A stretch of 64,000 bases of DNA from Duganella sp. 1224. Lineage in GTDB: Bacteria; Pseudomonadota; Gammaproteobacteria; Burkholderiales; Burkholderiaceae_D. Under the pieces are notes generated by a model. That model had not been told where the DNA came from and ran no database searches. It saw only the letters and a program-made list of their open reading frames with translations. The stretch is from NCBI RefSeq assembly GCF_013408245.1, contig NZ_JACBYS010000001.1, positions 124,001 through 188,000 of the forward strand, in the 5' to 3' direction. Shown here in pieces: positions 25,992 to 37,176 of the stretch (the first letter of the stretch is position 1; each line of letters starts with the position of its first letter). Position numbers and translations under genes: made by a program.

Positions 25992-27245
25992 ATGTTCAAG
26001 CAACGTAGGAGCGCCAGGCGCAGCGCATGGGCCTTGCTGGCTGCGCTGGCCTGGGTCGCCAGCCACGCCGCCGCCGCCGCGCCGCCGCGGGCGGAAGTGC
26101 TGCACTGGTGGACTTCCAGCAGCGAGTCGGCCGCCGTGCGCAAGTTTGCCGACGCCTACCGCGCCGCCGGCGGCGTCTGGGGCGACACCGCGATCGCCGG
26201 CGCCGACCAGGCCAAGGCGGTGGCCATCAACCGCATCGTCGGCGGCAATCCACCCACCGCCGCGCAGTTCAACACCACCAAGCAGTTCCGTGACCTGATC
26301 GACCAGGGCGCGCTCAACAACGTCGACGACATCGCCATCCGCGACCGCTGGGAGCAGCTGATGCCGCAGCCGGTGCTGGACGTGATCAAGGTCAAGGGCC
26401 ATTTCTACGCCGTGCCAGTGGACATCCACATGTCGACCTGGATCTGGTATTCCAAGGCGGCCTTCAGGAAGGCCGGCATCGCCGGGGAGCCGGCCACGCC
26501 GGACCAACTGTTCGCCGCGCTGGACAAGCTGAAGGCGGCCGGCCTGATCGGCCTGGCGCACGGCGGCCAGGCGTGGCAGGAGAACATCCTGTTCCAGGCC
26601 ATGCTGGCCAACGTCGGTGGCAAGGAGCTGTACCTGCAGGTGCTGCGCGACCGCTCGCCCAAGGCCATCAACTCGGACGCATTCAGGAAAGTGCTGCTGG
26701 CCTTCAAGCGCCTGCAAGGCTATGTGGACGCCGGCTCGCCCAACCGCAACTGGAATGACGCCACCGCCATGCTGATCAGCGGCAAGGCCGGTGTGCAGAT
26801 CATGGGCGACTGGGCCAAGGGCGAATTCGCCGCCGCGCGCCAGACCGCCGGCAAGGACTTCGGCTGCATTCCCGGCCTGGGGCCGAATGTGCCCTACCTG
26901 ATCCAGGGCGACGCCTTCGTCTTCCCCAAGACCAGCAACGCCGAAGCGGTGCGCGCGCAGAAGCTGCTGGCCACCACCGTGCTGCAGCCTGGCGCGCAAC
27001 TGGAGTTCAACAAGATCAAGGGCTCGGTGCCGATCCTGAGCAATGTCGACACCTCGACCATGGACGTGTGCGCGCAGGCCGGCATGGCCATCCTGAAGGA
27101 CAAGACGCGCGCCACCGGCATGATCGAGGTGTATCTGACGCCCGACCAGAACGGCGCGTTGCAGGATGTGCTCACCACCTACTGGAATACCCGCATGCCG
27201 GTGGAGAAGGCGCAGAAGGGCATCCTGTCGGCGTTGCAGGATTGA
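25992..27245 (+). CDS. Carbohydrate ABC transporter substrate-binding protein (family 1, glucose/mannose type)
   Basis: A 417-residue periplasmic binding protein. The signal peptide runs through AWVASHAAAAA (to about residue 30); then AEVLHWWTSSSESAAVRKFAD, the typical start of sugar-binding family 1. The GLAHGGQAWQENILFQAMLANVGG segment resembles glucose/mannose-binding proteins. ACGGAGACTGG precedes the ATG; upstream in-frame codons lie inside the operator and terminator. No permease or ATPase genes are adjacent, which is unusual. Given the neighbouring glucanases, oligoglucoside or glucose binding is plausible. It is probably repressed by the LacI protein encoded 76 bases downstream. Confidence 0.88.
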   Translation: MFKQRRSARRSAWALLAALAWVASHAAAAAPPRAEVLHWWTSSSESAAVRKFADAYRAAGGVWGDTAIAGADQAKAVAINRIVGGNPPTAAQFNTTKQFRDLIDQGALNNVDDIAIRDRWEQLMPQPVLDVIKVKGHFYAVPVDIHMSTWIWYSKAAFRKAGIAGEPATPDQLFAALDKLKAAGLIGLAHGGQAWQENILFQAMLANVGGKELYLQVLRDRSPKAINSDAFRKVLLAFKRLQGYVDAGSPNRNWNDATAMLISGKAGVQIMGDWAKGEFAAARQTAGKDFGCIPGLGPNVPYLIQGDAFVFPKTSNAEAVRAQKLLATTVLQPGAQLEFNKIKGSVPILSNVDTSTMDVCAQAGMAILKDKTRATGMIEVYLTPDQNGALQDVLTTYWNTRMPVEKAQKGILSALQD

Positions 27246-27321
27246 TCAGGGATGTGGCCTGCTTGTCATGTGGGAGGGCGTGGGGTATCCTTGCCGCCGG
27301 CTAAAGAAATAAGGGAAACAC

Positions 27322-28350
27322 GTGGCAACCATCAAAGACGTCGCCCGGCTTGCGGGTGTGGGCTTGGGCACCGCGTCGCGCGTCATCAGCGGCAAGGGAT
27401 CGGTCTCGCAATCCACGCAGGAGAAGGTGCGCAAGGCGATCGAGCAGCTGGAATTCCGGCCGTCGCACGCGGCGCGCTCGCTGCTGTCCGGCACCACGCA
27501 GATGATCGGCGTGTACATTCCCTACCTGGCGGGCACGTTCTACACGCCCATCCTGCAGGCGATCTACACCGCCTTGCGCGAGGCGGGGCTGAACATGGTG
27601 GTGGCGTTCGGCGTCGGCGATGGCGACGCCCGCAACCAGGCCATCGATGGCCTGAACTTTTTGATTGAGCGCGGCAGCGATGGCCTGATCGTCATGAGCA
27701 CCGCGATGGTGGAAGAGGACTTTGCGGCGCTGGGGCCGTTCCAGTCGCGCGTGGTGGTCATCAACCAGGACCTGGCGGGCATGGCGCAGCAGTGCTTCAC
27801 GGTGGACCACGAGGCCGGCGGACGGCTGGCGGCGCGCACCTTGCTGGAACTGGGCCACCGCCAGATCGCCGTGATCGCGGGCCGCGCGGCGGCGGCCGAC
27901 AACCAGCAGCGTATCGCCGGTTTCATGGCGGAGCTGGAGGCGGCCGGCGTCGACACCGGCGCGGTGTGGATGGCGGACGGCGAGTTCACGCCGGAGGGCG
28001 GCTTCGCGCGCGCCGGCGAGCTGCTGGCGTCGGGCACGGAATTTACCGCCGTGTTCTGCGCCAATGATGAAATGGCAGTGGGCGCCTTGTCGCTGTTCCA
28101 GCAGAAGGGCGTGCGCGTGCCGGAGCAGGTGTCGGTGCTCAGCTACGACAATACGCACAGCGCGGAATTCACCGCGCCGCAGCTGACCAGCGTGCATATT
28201 CCGTGGAGCGAGATGACGATGAACGGCCTGAATTACCTGCTGAACCAGTGCTATGGCCTGAAGCGGCCGGTGGCCAAGGAGTACAAGCTGCACGTGGCCG
28301 CACGGGCGTCGCTGGCGCCGCCGGCGTCGGCCGGAGGTAAAAAGAAGTAA
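27322..28350 (+). CDS. LacI-family regulator of the beta-glucan locus
   Basis: A 342-residue repressor. The N-terminal HTH reads TIKDVARLAGVGLGTASRVI, followed by the hinge helix segment SHAARSLLSG (about residues 49-58). A periplasmic-binding-protein-like sensor domain fills the rest. GTG is the start codon with AAGGGAA upstream. LacI-type operators with the same core occur at 25849-25870 and 28397-28410, flanking the gene. The inducer is probably a glucose-containing oligosaccharide or its product, inferred from the neighbours. A strong terminator follows. Confidence 0.92.
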   Translation: MATIKDVARLAGVGLGTASRVISGKGSVSQSTQEKVRKAIEQLEFRPSHAARSLLSGTTQMIGVYIPYLAGTFYTPILQAIYTALREAGLNMVVAFGVGDGDARNQAIDGLNFLIERGSDGLIVMSTAMVEEDFAALGPFQSRVVVINQDLAGMAQQCFTVDHEAGGRLAARTLLELGHRQIAVIAGRAAAADNQQRIAGFMAELEAAGVDTGAVWMADGEFTPEGGFARAGELLASGTEFTAVFCANDEMAVGALSLFQQKGVRVPEQVSVLSYDNTHSAEFTAPQLTSVHIPWSEMTMNGLNYLLNQCYGLKRPVAKEYKLHVAARASLAPPASAGGKKK

Positions 28351-28352
28351 AT

Positions 28353-28387
28353 AAAAAGAGCACGCGCTGGCCGCATGCTCTTTTTTT
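28353..28387 (+). terminator. Terminator of the LacI gene
   Basis: Stem AAAAAGAGCA/TGCTCTTTTT extended by GCG/CGC with a five-base loop and a seven-T run. The T-run merges into the -35 box (TTTACA, 28385-28390) of the next promoter. Confidence 0.85.
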
Positions 28388-28414
28388 ACAGTATATTGGA
28401 AACGATTCCATATT
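28385..28414 (+). promoter_or_regulatory. GH5-GH1-GH3-MFS operon promoter with LacI-type operator
   Basis: -35 TTTACA (28385-28390) and -10 CATATT (28409-28414), 18 bases apart. The operator TGGAAACGATTCCA (28397-28410) fills the spacer and matches the core of the site at 25849-25870 (GGRAACGWTTCC). Repression by the upstream LacI protein is inferred. Confidence 0.7.
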
Positions 28415-28436
28415 GAATGGAACGAAAGGGGACAAA

Positions 28437-29726
28437 ATGCTGGTAAAACGGTTACTTGGAGGGGCTGGCCTGGCGGCGCTGCTGCTGGCCGGCGGTGTCC
28501 GGGCGCAGACGGCACCGTTGCCGATGCTGCACACGGAAGGCACGACATGGCTGACGGCGGACGGCCGGCAGCCGGCGCTGCGCGGCGTCAATCTGGGCAA
28601 TTACCTGATCCAGGAATTCTGGATGATGGGGCAGGAAACCAAGGCGGTCAACGACCAGTGCACGCTGGAGGCGGTGCTGGACCAGCGCTTCGGCTACGAA
28701 GAGCGCCAGCGCCTGTACACGCTGTTCCGCGATCACTGGATCAAGGAACGCGACTGGGACATGCTGCCGAGGCTGAATCTGAACCTGGTGCGCCTGCCCT
28801 TCATCTACAGCGTGGTGGAGGACGAGAAGAACCCGCGCCACCTGCGCGCCGACGCCTGGAAGTACCTCGACAACGCCATCGACCAGGCCGAGAAGCGCGG
28901 CATCTACGTGATCCTCGACCTGCACGGCGCGGTCGGCAGCCAGGGTTGGGAGCACCACAGCGGCTGCGCCGGCCGCAACCAGTACTGGGACACGCCGGAA
29001 TACCAGGAGCGCACCATCTGGCTGTGGCAGCAGATCGCCGCGCGCTACAAGGACCGCGGCGCGGTGGCCGGCTACAGCATCCTCAACGAACCTTGGGGCA
29101 CCACGCCGGAAAATCTGGCAGTGGTGATGAACACCCTGTACAAGGGCATCCGCGAGGTCGATCAGAATCACGTCATCATCCTGCCCGGGCACAGCAAGGG
29201 CATCGACGCCTACGGCAAGCCGTCCGACCACGGCATGAGCAACGTCGCCTTCGAGATGCATCCGTATCCCGGCCACTTCGGCTGGGGCAAGCCGGGACTG
29301 GCCGTGCACAAGGCCTGGCTGCAATGCGAGGGCGAAGGTGACAACGTTTGCAAATGGAAGGCCAAGCTGGAGGGGCTCAACACCGCCTTCTTCGTCGGCG
29401 AATTCCAGCCGTGGGCCTTCATGGGCGCCGAGAACGGCGGCCAGGTCATGCGCGTGACCTACGACACCTATGTCGCCAACGGCTGGCCGAGCACCGCGTG
29501 GGCCTACAAGCGCGTGTCCAACAAGGGCGGGCAGGGCATCGGCACCTGGGGCCTGGTGGCCAACGCGCCTGGCGCCCGCATTCCGCAACTCGATTTCAAC
29601 AGGGCCTCGCTGGCCGAGATTGAAAACCTCTTCCGTCTCTTCGGCAGCGTGCCGTATGAAACGCAGCAAACCGCCATCAAGTGGATGAACGCTCCCGTTC
29701 CGCCGACTCCTTTCGCCAAAAAATAA
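28437..29726 (+). CDS. Secreted glycoside hydrolase family 5 (beta-glucanase/exo-glucanase type)
   Basis: A 429-residue exported enzyme. Signal peptide MLVKRLLGGAGLAALLLAGG ending near VRAQ. A (beta/alpha)8 GH5 domain fills the rest, with acid/base Glu218 in LNEPWG and nucleophile Glu322 in FFVGEFQPW. LRGVNLGNYL at the start and NLVRLPFIYS resemble fungal exo-1,3-beta-glucanases and related GH5 subfamilies. AAAGGGG precedes ATG 28437. First gene of a four-gene operon with two beta-glucosidases and a sugar importer. It probably releases oligosaccharides or glucose from beta-glucans in the periplasm or outside. The exact linkage cannot be told. Confidence 0.9.
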   Translation: MLVKRLLGGAGLAALLLAGGVRAQTAPLPMLHTEGTTWLTADGRQPALRGVNLGNYLIQEFWMMGQETKAVNDQCTLEAVLDQRFGYEERQRLYTLFRDHWIKERDWDMLPRLNLNLVRLPFIYSVVEDEKNPRHLRADAWKYLDNAIDQAEKRGIYVILDLHGAVGSQGWEHHSGCAGRNQYWDTPEYQERTIWLWQQIAARYKDRGAVAGYSILNEPWGTTPENLAVVMNTLYKGIREVDQNHVIILPGHSKGIDAYGKPSDHGMSNVAFEMHPYPGHFGWGKPGLAVHKAWLQCEGEGDNVCKWKAKLEGLNTAFFVGEFQPWAFMGAENGGQVMRVTYDTYVANGWPSTAWAYKRVSNKGGQGIGTWGLVANAPGARIPQLDFNRASLAEIENLFRLFGSVPYETQQTAIKWMNAPVPPTPFAKK

Positions 29727-29727
29727 T

Positions 29728-31071
29728 ATGACCATGATTAAGCGTACCGACTTCGCCAGCGACTTCCTGTGGGGCGTCTCCACCTCGGCGTATCAGATCG
29801 AGGGCGCCGCCGCCGAAGACGGCCGCGTGCCGTCGATCTGGGACACCTTCAGCGCAACGCCGGGCAAGATCCGCGACGGCTCCACCGGCGCCGTGGCCTG
29901 CGACCACTATCACCGCTGGGAGGAGGATCTCGACCTGGCCCGGTCCATGGGCCTCAACGCCTACCGCTTTTCGATCGCCTGGCCGCGCATCTTCAACGGC
30001 GTGGACGCGGAGCCGAATGGCAAAGGCCTTGCGTTCTATTCGACGCTGGTGGACGGCATGCTGGCGCGCGGCCTGCAGCCGTGGTGCACGCTGTATCACT
30101 GGGACTTGCCGCAGTACCTGCAGGATAGCGGCGGGTGGAATGAGCGCGCCACCATCGACGCCTATCTGCGTTACGTCGACGTGGTCACCAAGCATCTCGG
30201 CGACCGCGTCAAGCACTGGATCACGCACAACGAGCCATGGTGCACGGCCATGCACGGCAACTGGGACGGCATGCACGCGCCGGGCAACAAGAGCCTGCCG
30301 CTGGCGCTGCAGGTGTGCCACAACGTGCTGGTGTCGCACGGCCGCGCGGTGCCGCTGATCCGCGCCAACGTCCCGGGCGCGCAAGTGGGCATCGCCTTGA
30401 GCCTGCATCCGATCAAGGCCGGCAGTGACAGCGCCGCCGATATCGCCGCCGTATCGCGCCACGACGCGCTGCGCAACCGCTGGTTCCTCGACGTGCTGTA
30501 TGGGCGCGGCTATCCGGCCGAGGCGCTGGCGCTGGTGGGCAAGGACGCGCCGGCGGTGGAGCCGGGGGATATGGACGCCATCGCCGTGCCGTGCGATTTC
30601 CTTGGCGTGAACTACTACTTCCCGGAAGAAGTGGTGGACGCGCCTGACGCGTACCCGCTGCGCACCCGCATCGTCCATCCGCAGGACCGTCAGCGCACCG
30701 ACTTTGGCTGGGAAGTGTCGCCCGAAGGGCTGGTATCGCTGCTGGAGCGCGTGGCGCGCGACTATCCGACCGGCGACCTGTACGTGACCGAAAACGGCTC
30801 GTCCTACGACGACCACCTGAACGCCGACGGCACGGTGACCGACACCGCGCGCCGCGATTACCTGATCCGCCACCTGTCGGCGATGCGCGACGCGATTGCG
30901 GCCGGCGGCAAGATCAAGGGCTACTTTGCCTGGAGCCTGCTGGATAACTTTGAATGGGCGGAAGGCTATCTGCGCCGCTTCGGCCTGACCTACATCGACT
31001 ACGACACCCAGCGCCGCATCGTCAAGCAAAGCGGCCAGTGGTACAGCGCCTTCGTGCGCGGACTAGACTAA
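29728..31071 (+). CDS. Glycoside hydrolase family 1 beta-glucosidase
   Basis: A 447-residue cytosolic enzyme, standard length for GH1. The N-terminal FLWGVSTSAYQIEGA is the family signature; the acid/base is Glu169 in THNEPW and the nucleophile Glu355 in VTENGSS. No signal peptide, so it acts on glucosides that enter the cell. It starts one base after the GH5 stop and is followed 24 bases later by the GH3 gene. With the MFS importer it probably completes hydrolysis of cellobiose- or laminaribiose-type sugars. Confidence 0.94.
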   Translation: MTMIKRTDFASDFLWGVSTSAYQIEGAAAEDGRVPSIWDTFSATPGKIRDGSTGAVACDHYHRWEEDLDLARSMGLNAYRFSIAWPRIFNGVDAEPNGKGLAFYSTLVDGMLARGLQPWCTLYHWDLPQYLQDSGGWNERATIDAYLRYVDVVTKHLGDRVKHWITHNEPWCTAMHGNWDGMHAPGNKSLPLALQVCHNVLVSHGRAVPLIRANVPGAQVGIALSLHPIKAGSDSAADIAAVSRHDALRNRWFLDVLYGRGYPAEALALVGKDAPAVEPGDMDAIAVPCDFLGVNYYFPEEVVDAPDAYPLRTRIVHPQDRQRTDFGWEVSPEGLVSLLERVARDYPTGDLYVTENGSSYDDHLNADGTVTDTARRDYLIRHLSAMRDAIAAGGKIKGYFAWSLLDNFEWAEGYLRRFGLTYIDYDTQRRIVKQSGQWYSAFVRGLD

Positions 31072-31095
31072 ACACCAACAACGGAGACACACGTA

Positions 31096-33618
<2,523 letters not shown>

Positions 33619-33638
33619 AACGAGGAGAAACTAAAAGT

Positions 33639-34928
33639 ATGGAACATTATTCGCAAGCTGCCCCGGTGGCATCCGGGCAGCCGTCGCAGACGGGCGGTTA
33701 CACCGCGCCCCTGGTGATCGTCACCATCCTGTTCTTCATGTGGGGGCTGCTGACGTCCCTGAACGACGTGCTGATTCCGCACCTGAAGGCGGTCTACACG
33801 CTGACCTACGTGCAGGCGATGCTGGTGCAGTTCTGCTTCTTCGGCGCCTACTTCATCGTCTCGCTGCCGGCGGGGATGCTGATCAAGAAGATCGGCTACC
33901 AGAACGGCGCCGTGGCCGGCCTGACGATTGCGGCCGCCGGCTGCGCGCTGTTCTATCCGGCGGCGACCAGCGGTTACACGCTGTTCCTGATCGCCTTCTT
34001 CGTGCTGGCGGGCGGCATCACCATCCTGCAGGTGGCGGCCAATCCCTACGTGGCGGTGCTGGGCGATGCGCGCACCGCCTCCAGCCGCCTGACGCTGACC
34101 CAGGCCTTCAACTCGCTGGGCACCACCGTGGCGCCGTTCCTGGGCGGGATGCTGATCCTGGGCGGCGGCGTTCTGAGTTCGGTGGATCTGGCGCAACTGA
34201 GCGCCGACCAGCTGAAGGCCTACAACGCCGCGCAGGCCACGGCCGTGCAAGGTCCGTATCTGGCGCTGGCGGCGGCGCTGCTGGTGCTGGCCATCCTGTT
34301 TGCGCTGGCGCGCCTGCCGAAGATCGTCGATGCGGAGCAGGGCGGCGCGCAGGGCACGTTTGCCGACGCGCTCAAGCACCGTCACCTGGCGCTGGGCGTG
34401 GTGGCCATCTTCCTGTACGTGGGTGGTGAAGTCAGCATCGGCAGCTTCCTGATCAACTTCCTGGGCGAGCCGCACGTGGCCGGCCTGTCGGCGGCGGATG
34501 CGGCGCATTACGTCGGCTACTACTGGATGGGCGCGATGATCGGCCGTTTCGTCGGCTTCGTGGTCATGCAGAAGGTCAGCCCGGGCAAGGCGCTGGCGTT
34601 CAACGCGGCGGTGGTGATCGCGCTGGTGCTGACGGCCATCTTCAGCCATGGCGATGTGGCCAAGTATGCGATCGTGGCGGTGGGCCTGTTCAACTCCATC
34701 ATGTTCCCGACCATCTTCTCGATGGCGCTGAACAAGCTCGGTCCACTGACCGGCCAGGGTTCGGGCCTGCTGTGCATGGCGATTGTGGGGGGCGCGCTGG
34801 TGCCGTTCGCGCAAGGCCTGCTGGCCGACCATCTGAGCCTGCAGCTGTCGTTCTTCGTGCCGGCGGCGTGCTACCTGTTCATCCTGTACTTCGGCCTGAA
34901 GTACGCCAATATGTACAACGAAAAATAA
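33639..34928 (+). CDS. MFS sugar:H+ symporter, FucP/GluP family
   Basis: A 429-residue transporter with 12 predicted helices. Helix 1 (LVIVTILFFMWGLLTSLNDV) matches the FucP-family opening FFxWGxxTxLND, and AGGITILQVAANPYVAVLG is the family motif after helix 4. GAGGAGAAA precedes the ATG at 33639; an in-frame ATG at 33600 overlaps the GH3 end and was rejected. Last gene of the operon. It likely imports glucose or a related product of the three glycosidases by proton symport. Confidence 0.92.
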   Translation: MEHYSQAAPVASGQPSQTGGYTAPLVIVTILFFMWGLLTSLNDVLIPHLKAVYTLTYVQAMLVQFCFFGAYFIVSLPAGMLIKKIGYQNGAVAGLTIAAAGCALFYPAATSGYTLFLIAFFVLAGGITILQVAANPYVAVLGDARTASSRLTLTQAFNSLGTTVAPFLGGMLILGGGVLSSVDLAQLSADQLKAYNAAQATAVQGPYLALAAALLVLAILFALARLPKIVDAEQGGAQGTFADALKHRHLALGVVAIFLYVGGEVSIGSFLINFLGEPHVAGLSAADAAHYVGYYWMGAMIGRFVGFVVMQKVSPGKALAFNAAVVIALVLTAIFSHGDVAKYAIVAVGLFNSIMFPTIFSMALNKLGPLTGQGSGLLCMAIVGGALVPFAQGLLADHLSLQLSFFVPAACYLFILYFGLKYANMYNEK

Positions 34929-34947
34929 GCTTTTTTTGTTCGTACCG

Positions 34948-34980
34948 GCCGGGATTTAGGAAAGCGCTTCTAATCCCGGC
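34948..34980. repeat. Inverted repeat after the glucan operon (possible terminator)
   Basis: Perfect 9-bp arms GCCGGGATT (34948-34956) and AATCCCGGC (34972-34980) with a 15-base loop containing AAGCGCTT. It lies 19 bases after the MFS stop, but the following DNA is only weakly T-rich. A seven-T run precedes it at 34931-34937. Confidence 0.45.
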
Positions 34981-34995
34981 ATTCCTTAATCGTGC

Positions 34996-35028
34996 GCACT
35001 GACCCCGGTTGGACCGATTGCCTAGAAT
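34996..35028 (+). promoter_or_regulatory. Putative oleate hydratase promoter over a TGACCCC repeat
   Basis: CTGACC (34999-35004) and TAGAAT (35023-35028), 18 bases apart, form a plausible promoter. The -35 lies in GCACTGACCCCGGTT (34996-35010), which is repeated exactly at 44966-44980. A small hairpin CCGATT/AATCGG (35014-35031) overlaps the -10 box. Confidence 0.35.
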
Positions 35029-35058
35029 CGGCCCATCTCAACTGCGGGAGTTTGCGTT

Positions 35059-36618
35059 ATGACGAAGGCTTATCTGATTGGCGGCGGCATTGGTTCTCTG
35101 GCCGCTGCGGCATTCATGATTCGTGACGCCGGCGTGGCCGGCGGCGACATCACCATCTTCGAGGCGCTGCCGGTGGCCGGCGGCAGTCTCGATGGCGGCG
35201 GCGACCCGGACAGCGGCTATACGCTGCGCGGCGGCCGCATGCTCACCACCGATAATTACGAGTGCACCTGGGATCTGTTCAAGAGCATCCCGTCGCTGGA
35301 GCATCCCGGCCGCACGGTGTACGACGACACCATCGCCTTCAATGCGCTGCACAAGTCGCATTCGCGCGCGCGGCTGGTGGACCGCAACCGCTTCAAGGTG
35401 GACGTGACGTCGATGGGCTTTTCCATGCAGGACCGGCTGGAGCTGGTCAAGCTGGAGGAGGCGGACGAGAGGGAGATGGGCGACAGCGCCATTACCGACT
35501 GGCTGTCGCCGGAATTCTTCGAAACCAAATTCTGGTACATGTGGGCCACCACGTTCGCGTTCCAGCCGTGGCATAGCGCGGTGGAGTTCAAGCGCTATCT
35601 GCATCGCTTCATGAAGGAGTTCTCGCGCATCGAAACGCTGGCTGGCGTCAAGCGCACGGTCTATAACCAGTACGATTCGCTGGTGCGCCCGTTGCAGCGC
35701 TGGCTGCAAGAGCAGGGCGTGCAGGTGCTGCTTGGCACGCGGGTGAACGATTTGTCGTTGAGCGACGATGCGTCGACCGTCACCGCCATCCACTACACGC
35801 GCGATGGCGCGGCCGGCCGGCTTGATGTGCTGGCGGAGGATCTGGTGTTCTTCCAGAATGGTTCGATGACCGATGCGTCCAGCTACGGCAGCATGCATAG
35901 CGCGCCGCCCAAGCTGGACAAGCGTGACAGCCAGGGCTGGGCGTTGTGGGAGAAGCTGGCGCAGGGGCGGCCGCAGTTTGGCAATCCTGCGGCGTTCAAC
36001 AGCAGCATTCCGGAATCGTGGTGGGAATCGTTTACGGTCACGCTGAAGGATACTGCGTTCTTTGACCGCATGGAGAAATTCACCGGCAATGTTGCCGGAA
36101 CCGGCGGCCTGGTCACGTTCAAGGATTCCAACTGGTTCATGTCGGTGGTGCTGGCGCATCAGCCGCATTTTGCGGGGCAGCCGGAGGGTGTGCAGGTGTT
36201 CTGGGGGTATGGGCTGCACCCGGATCGTATCGGCAATTTCGTCGCCAAGCCGATGGCCGAGTGCACCGGCGAGGAAATCCTGCGCGAGTTATGCGGGCAT
36301 CTGAACTTTGACTACGATGCGGTGATGTCGACGGCGAACTGCATCCCGTGCCGCATGCCGTACATTACCAGCATGTTCATGCCGCGCCACTACAGCGACC
36401 GTCCGCTGCCGGTGCCGGAAGGCTCGCGCAACCTGGCGTTTGTCAGCCAGTTCGTGGAGGTGCCGGATGATGTGGTGTTCACCGTCGAATACTCGGTGCG
36501 CGCGGCGCAGATGGCGGTGTACGAGCTGCTGAAGGTGCGGCGGGAAGTGCCGCGCATCACGCCGCACGACGAATCACTGAAGGTGAAGTTTGATGCAGTC
36601 GTGAAGGCCTTCAAGTAG
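35059..36618 (+). CDS. ohyA: Oleate hydratase (FAD-dependent fatty acid hydratase, MCRA family)
   Basis: A 519-residue flavoenzyme that adds water to the cis-9 double bond of oleate and related fatty acids, giving 10-hydroxy acids. Features: N-terminal Rossmann motif YLIGGGIGSLAAAAF, then EALPVAGGSLDGGG, RGGRMLTTDNYECTWDL, YMWATTFAFQPWHSAVEFKRY and FQNGSMTDASSYGS, all typical of the myosin-cross-reactive-antigen family. Length is slightly below the usual 550-590 residues, within the range of the shorter proteobacterial forms. GGGAG precedes the ATG. It is a single gene, convergent with the 2TM gene. Such enzymes are linked to detoxification of host or environmental unsaturated fatty acids. 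Confidence 0.92.
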   Translation: MTKAYLIGGGIGSLAAAAFMIRDAGVAGGDITIFEALPVAGGSLDGGGDPDSGYTLRGGRMLTTDNYECTWDLFKSIPSLEHPGRTVYDDTIAFNALHKSHSRARLVDRNRFKVDVTSMGFSMQDRLELVKLEEADEREMGDSAITDWLSPEFFETKFWYMWATTFAFQPWHSAVEFKRYLHRFMKEFSRIETLAGVKRTVYNQYDSLVRPLQRWLQEQGVQVLLGTRVNDLSLSDDASTVTAIHYTRDGAAGRLDVLAEDLVFFQNGSMTDASSYGSMHSAPPKLDKRDSQGWALWEKLAQGRPQFGNPAAFNSSIPESWWESFTVTLKDTAFFDRMEKFTGNVAGTGGLVTFKDSNWFMSVVLAHQPHFAGQPEGVQVFWGYGLHPDRIGNFVAKPMAECTGEEILRELCGHLNFDYDAVMSTANCIPCRMPYITSMFMPRHYSDRPLPVPEGSRNLAFVSQFVEVPDDVVFTVEYSVRAAQMAVYELLKVRREVPRITPHDESLKVKFDAVVKAFK

Positions 36619-37083
36619 TCACGCCAGGGCCCCGATCAGTTTCTGCATCGGGGTCAGCGGAATGACGGCCTCAGGTTCATCTATTTCCAGCACGACGTCG
36701 TTCTAGGCGACTGGTCGCAGGTGCTCGACTTCGGTGGCGTCGGAAAGCCGCGCTTCATCAAGCAATTGTTGGAGCGCCGTTGCGTCGACCTGGTTGAGCT
36801 TTGCCAGTAGTGCGCCGTACTTCCGCACGTCTGCTTCATTGGCCGCGATGCGCTCCGCTGGCCGTATCGCCAGGTTCACGCAGCCCAGCACTGCAAAGGC
36901 TGCCAGCAGCCAGGCGGATTGCGCCGGTAGTTGTGCCGCAAGGGGCGCCACTGCACTACTGCCCGCGAGCAAGCTCATAAAAGTGAGCAAGGTCTGAATG
37001 CGGCGGTAAAAGCGGGCTGTGCGTTGGCACAAGCGCTGCGCGTAGCGGAAATTAAAGTAGAGCTCTTCCTTGTCTTCATCCAT
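36619..37083 (-). pseudogene. 2TM membrane protein gene interrupted by an in-frame amber codon
   Basis: The open part (37083-36703) encodes 126 residues: a charged N-terminus (MDEDKEELYFNFRYAQRLCQ), two hydrophobic segments near residues 33-52 and 57-72, and a cytosolic tail. It ends with LRPVA and TAG at 36705-36703. Directly after the stop, in the same frame, 27 further codons read as good protein (DVVLEIDEPEAVIPLTPMQ), ending at TGA 36621-36619, one base from the convergent oleate hydratase stop. A nonsense mutation from a Tyr or Gln codon is the simplest reading; read-through or a sequencing error are alternatives. The N-terminal two-helix layout is reminiscent of SLATT-type 2TM proteins, but the family is uncertain. 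Confidence 0.6.
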
Positions 37084-37135
37084 GATCAGCTCCCTTCTTC
37101 GGTGGCTGCTTTGCGGTGAATCAGCGGGAAAGGCG

Positions 37136-37163
37136 GCGCCATCGGCGTGGTGGCCGATGGCGC
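37136..37163 (-). terminator. Hairpin downstream of the DUF1854 gene
   Basis: Perfect 11-bp arms GCGCCATCGGC (37136-37146) and its complement (37153-37163) with a six-base loop, 13 bases past the DUF1854 stop on the minus strand. The following DNA on that strand is only modestly T-rich, so termination is likely but not certain. Confidence 0.5.
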
Positions 37164-37176
37164 GGGGAGGGCGCGC

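Noticed and set aside
36646..36655. GGGGTCAG sequence as another copy of the dispersed palindrome family
   Set aside because: It lies in the coding extension of the 2TM gene (codons for LTPM) and has no inverted partner; probably chance.
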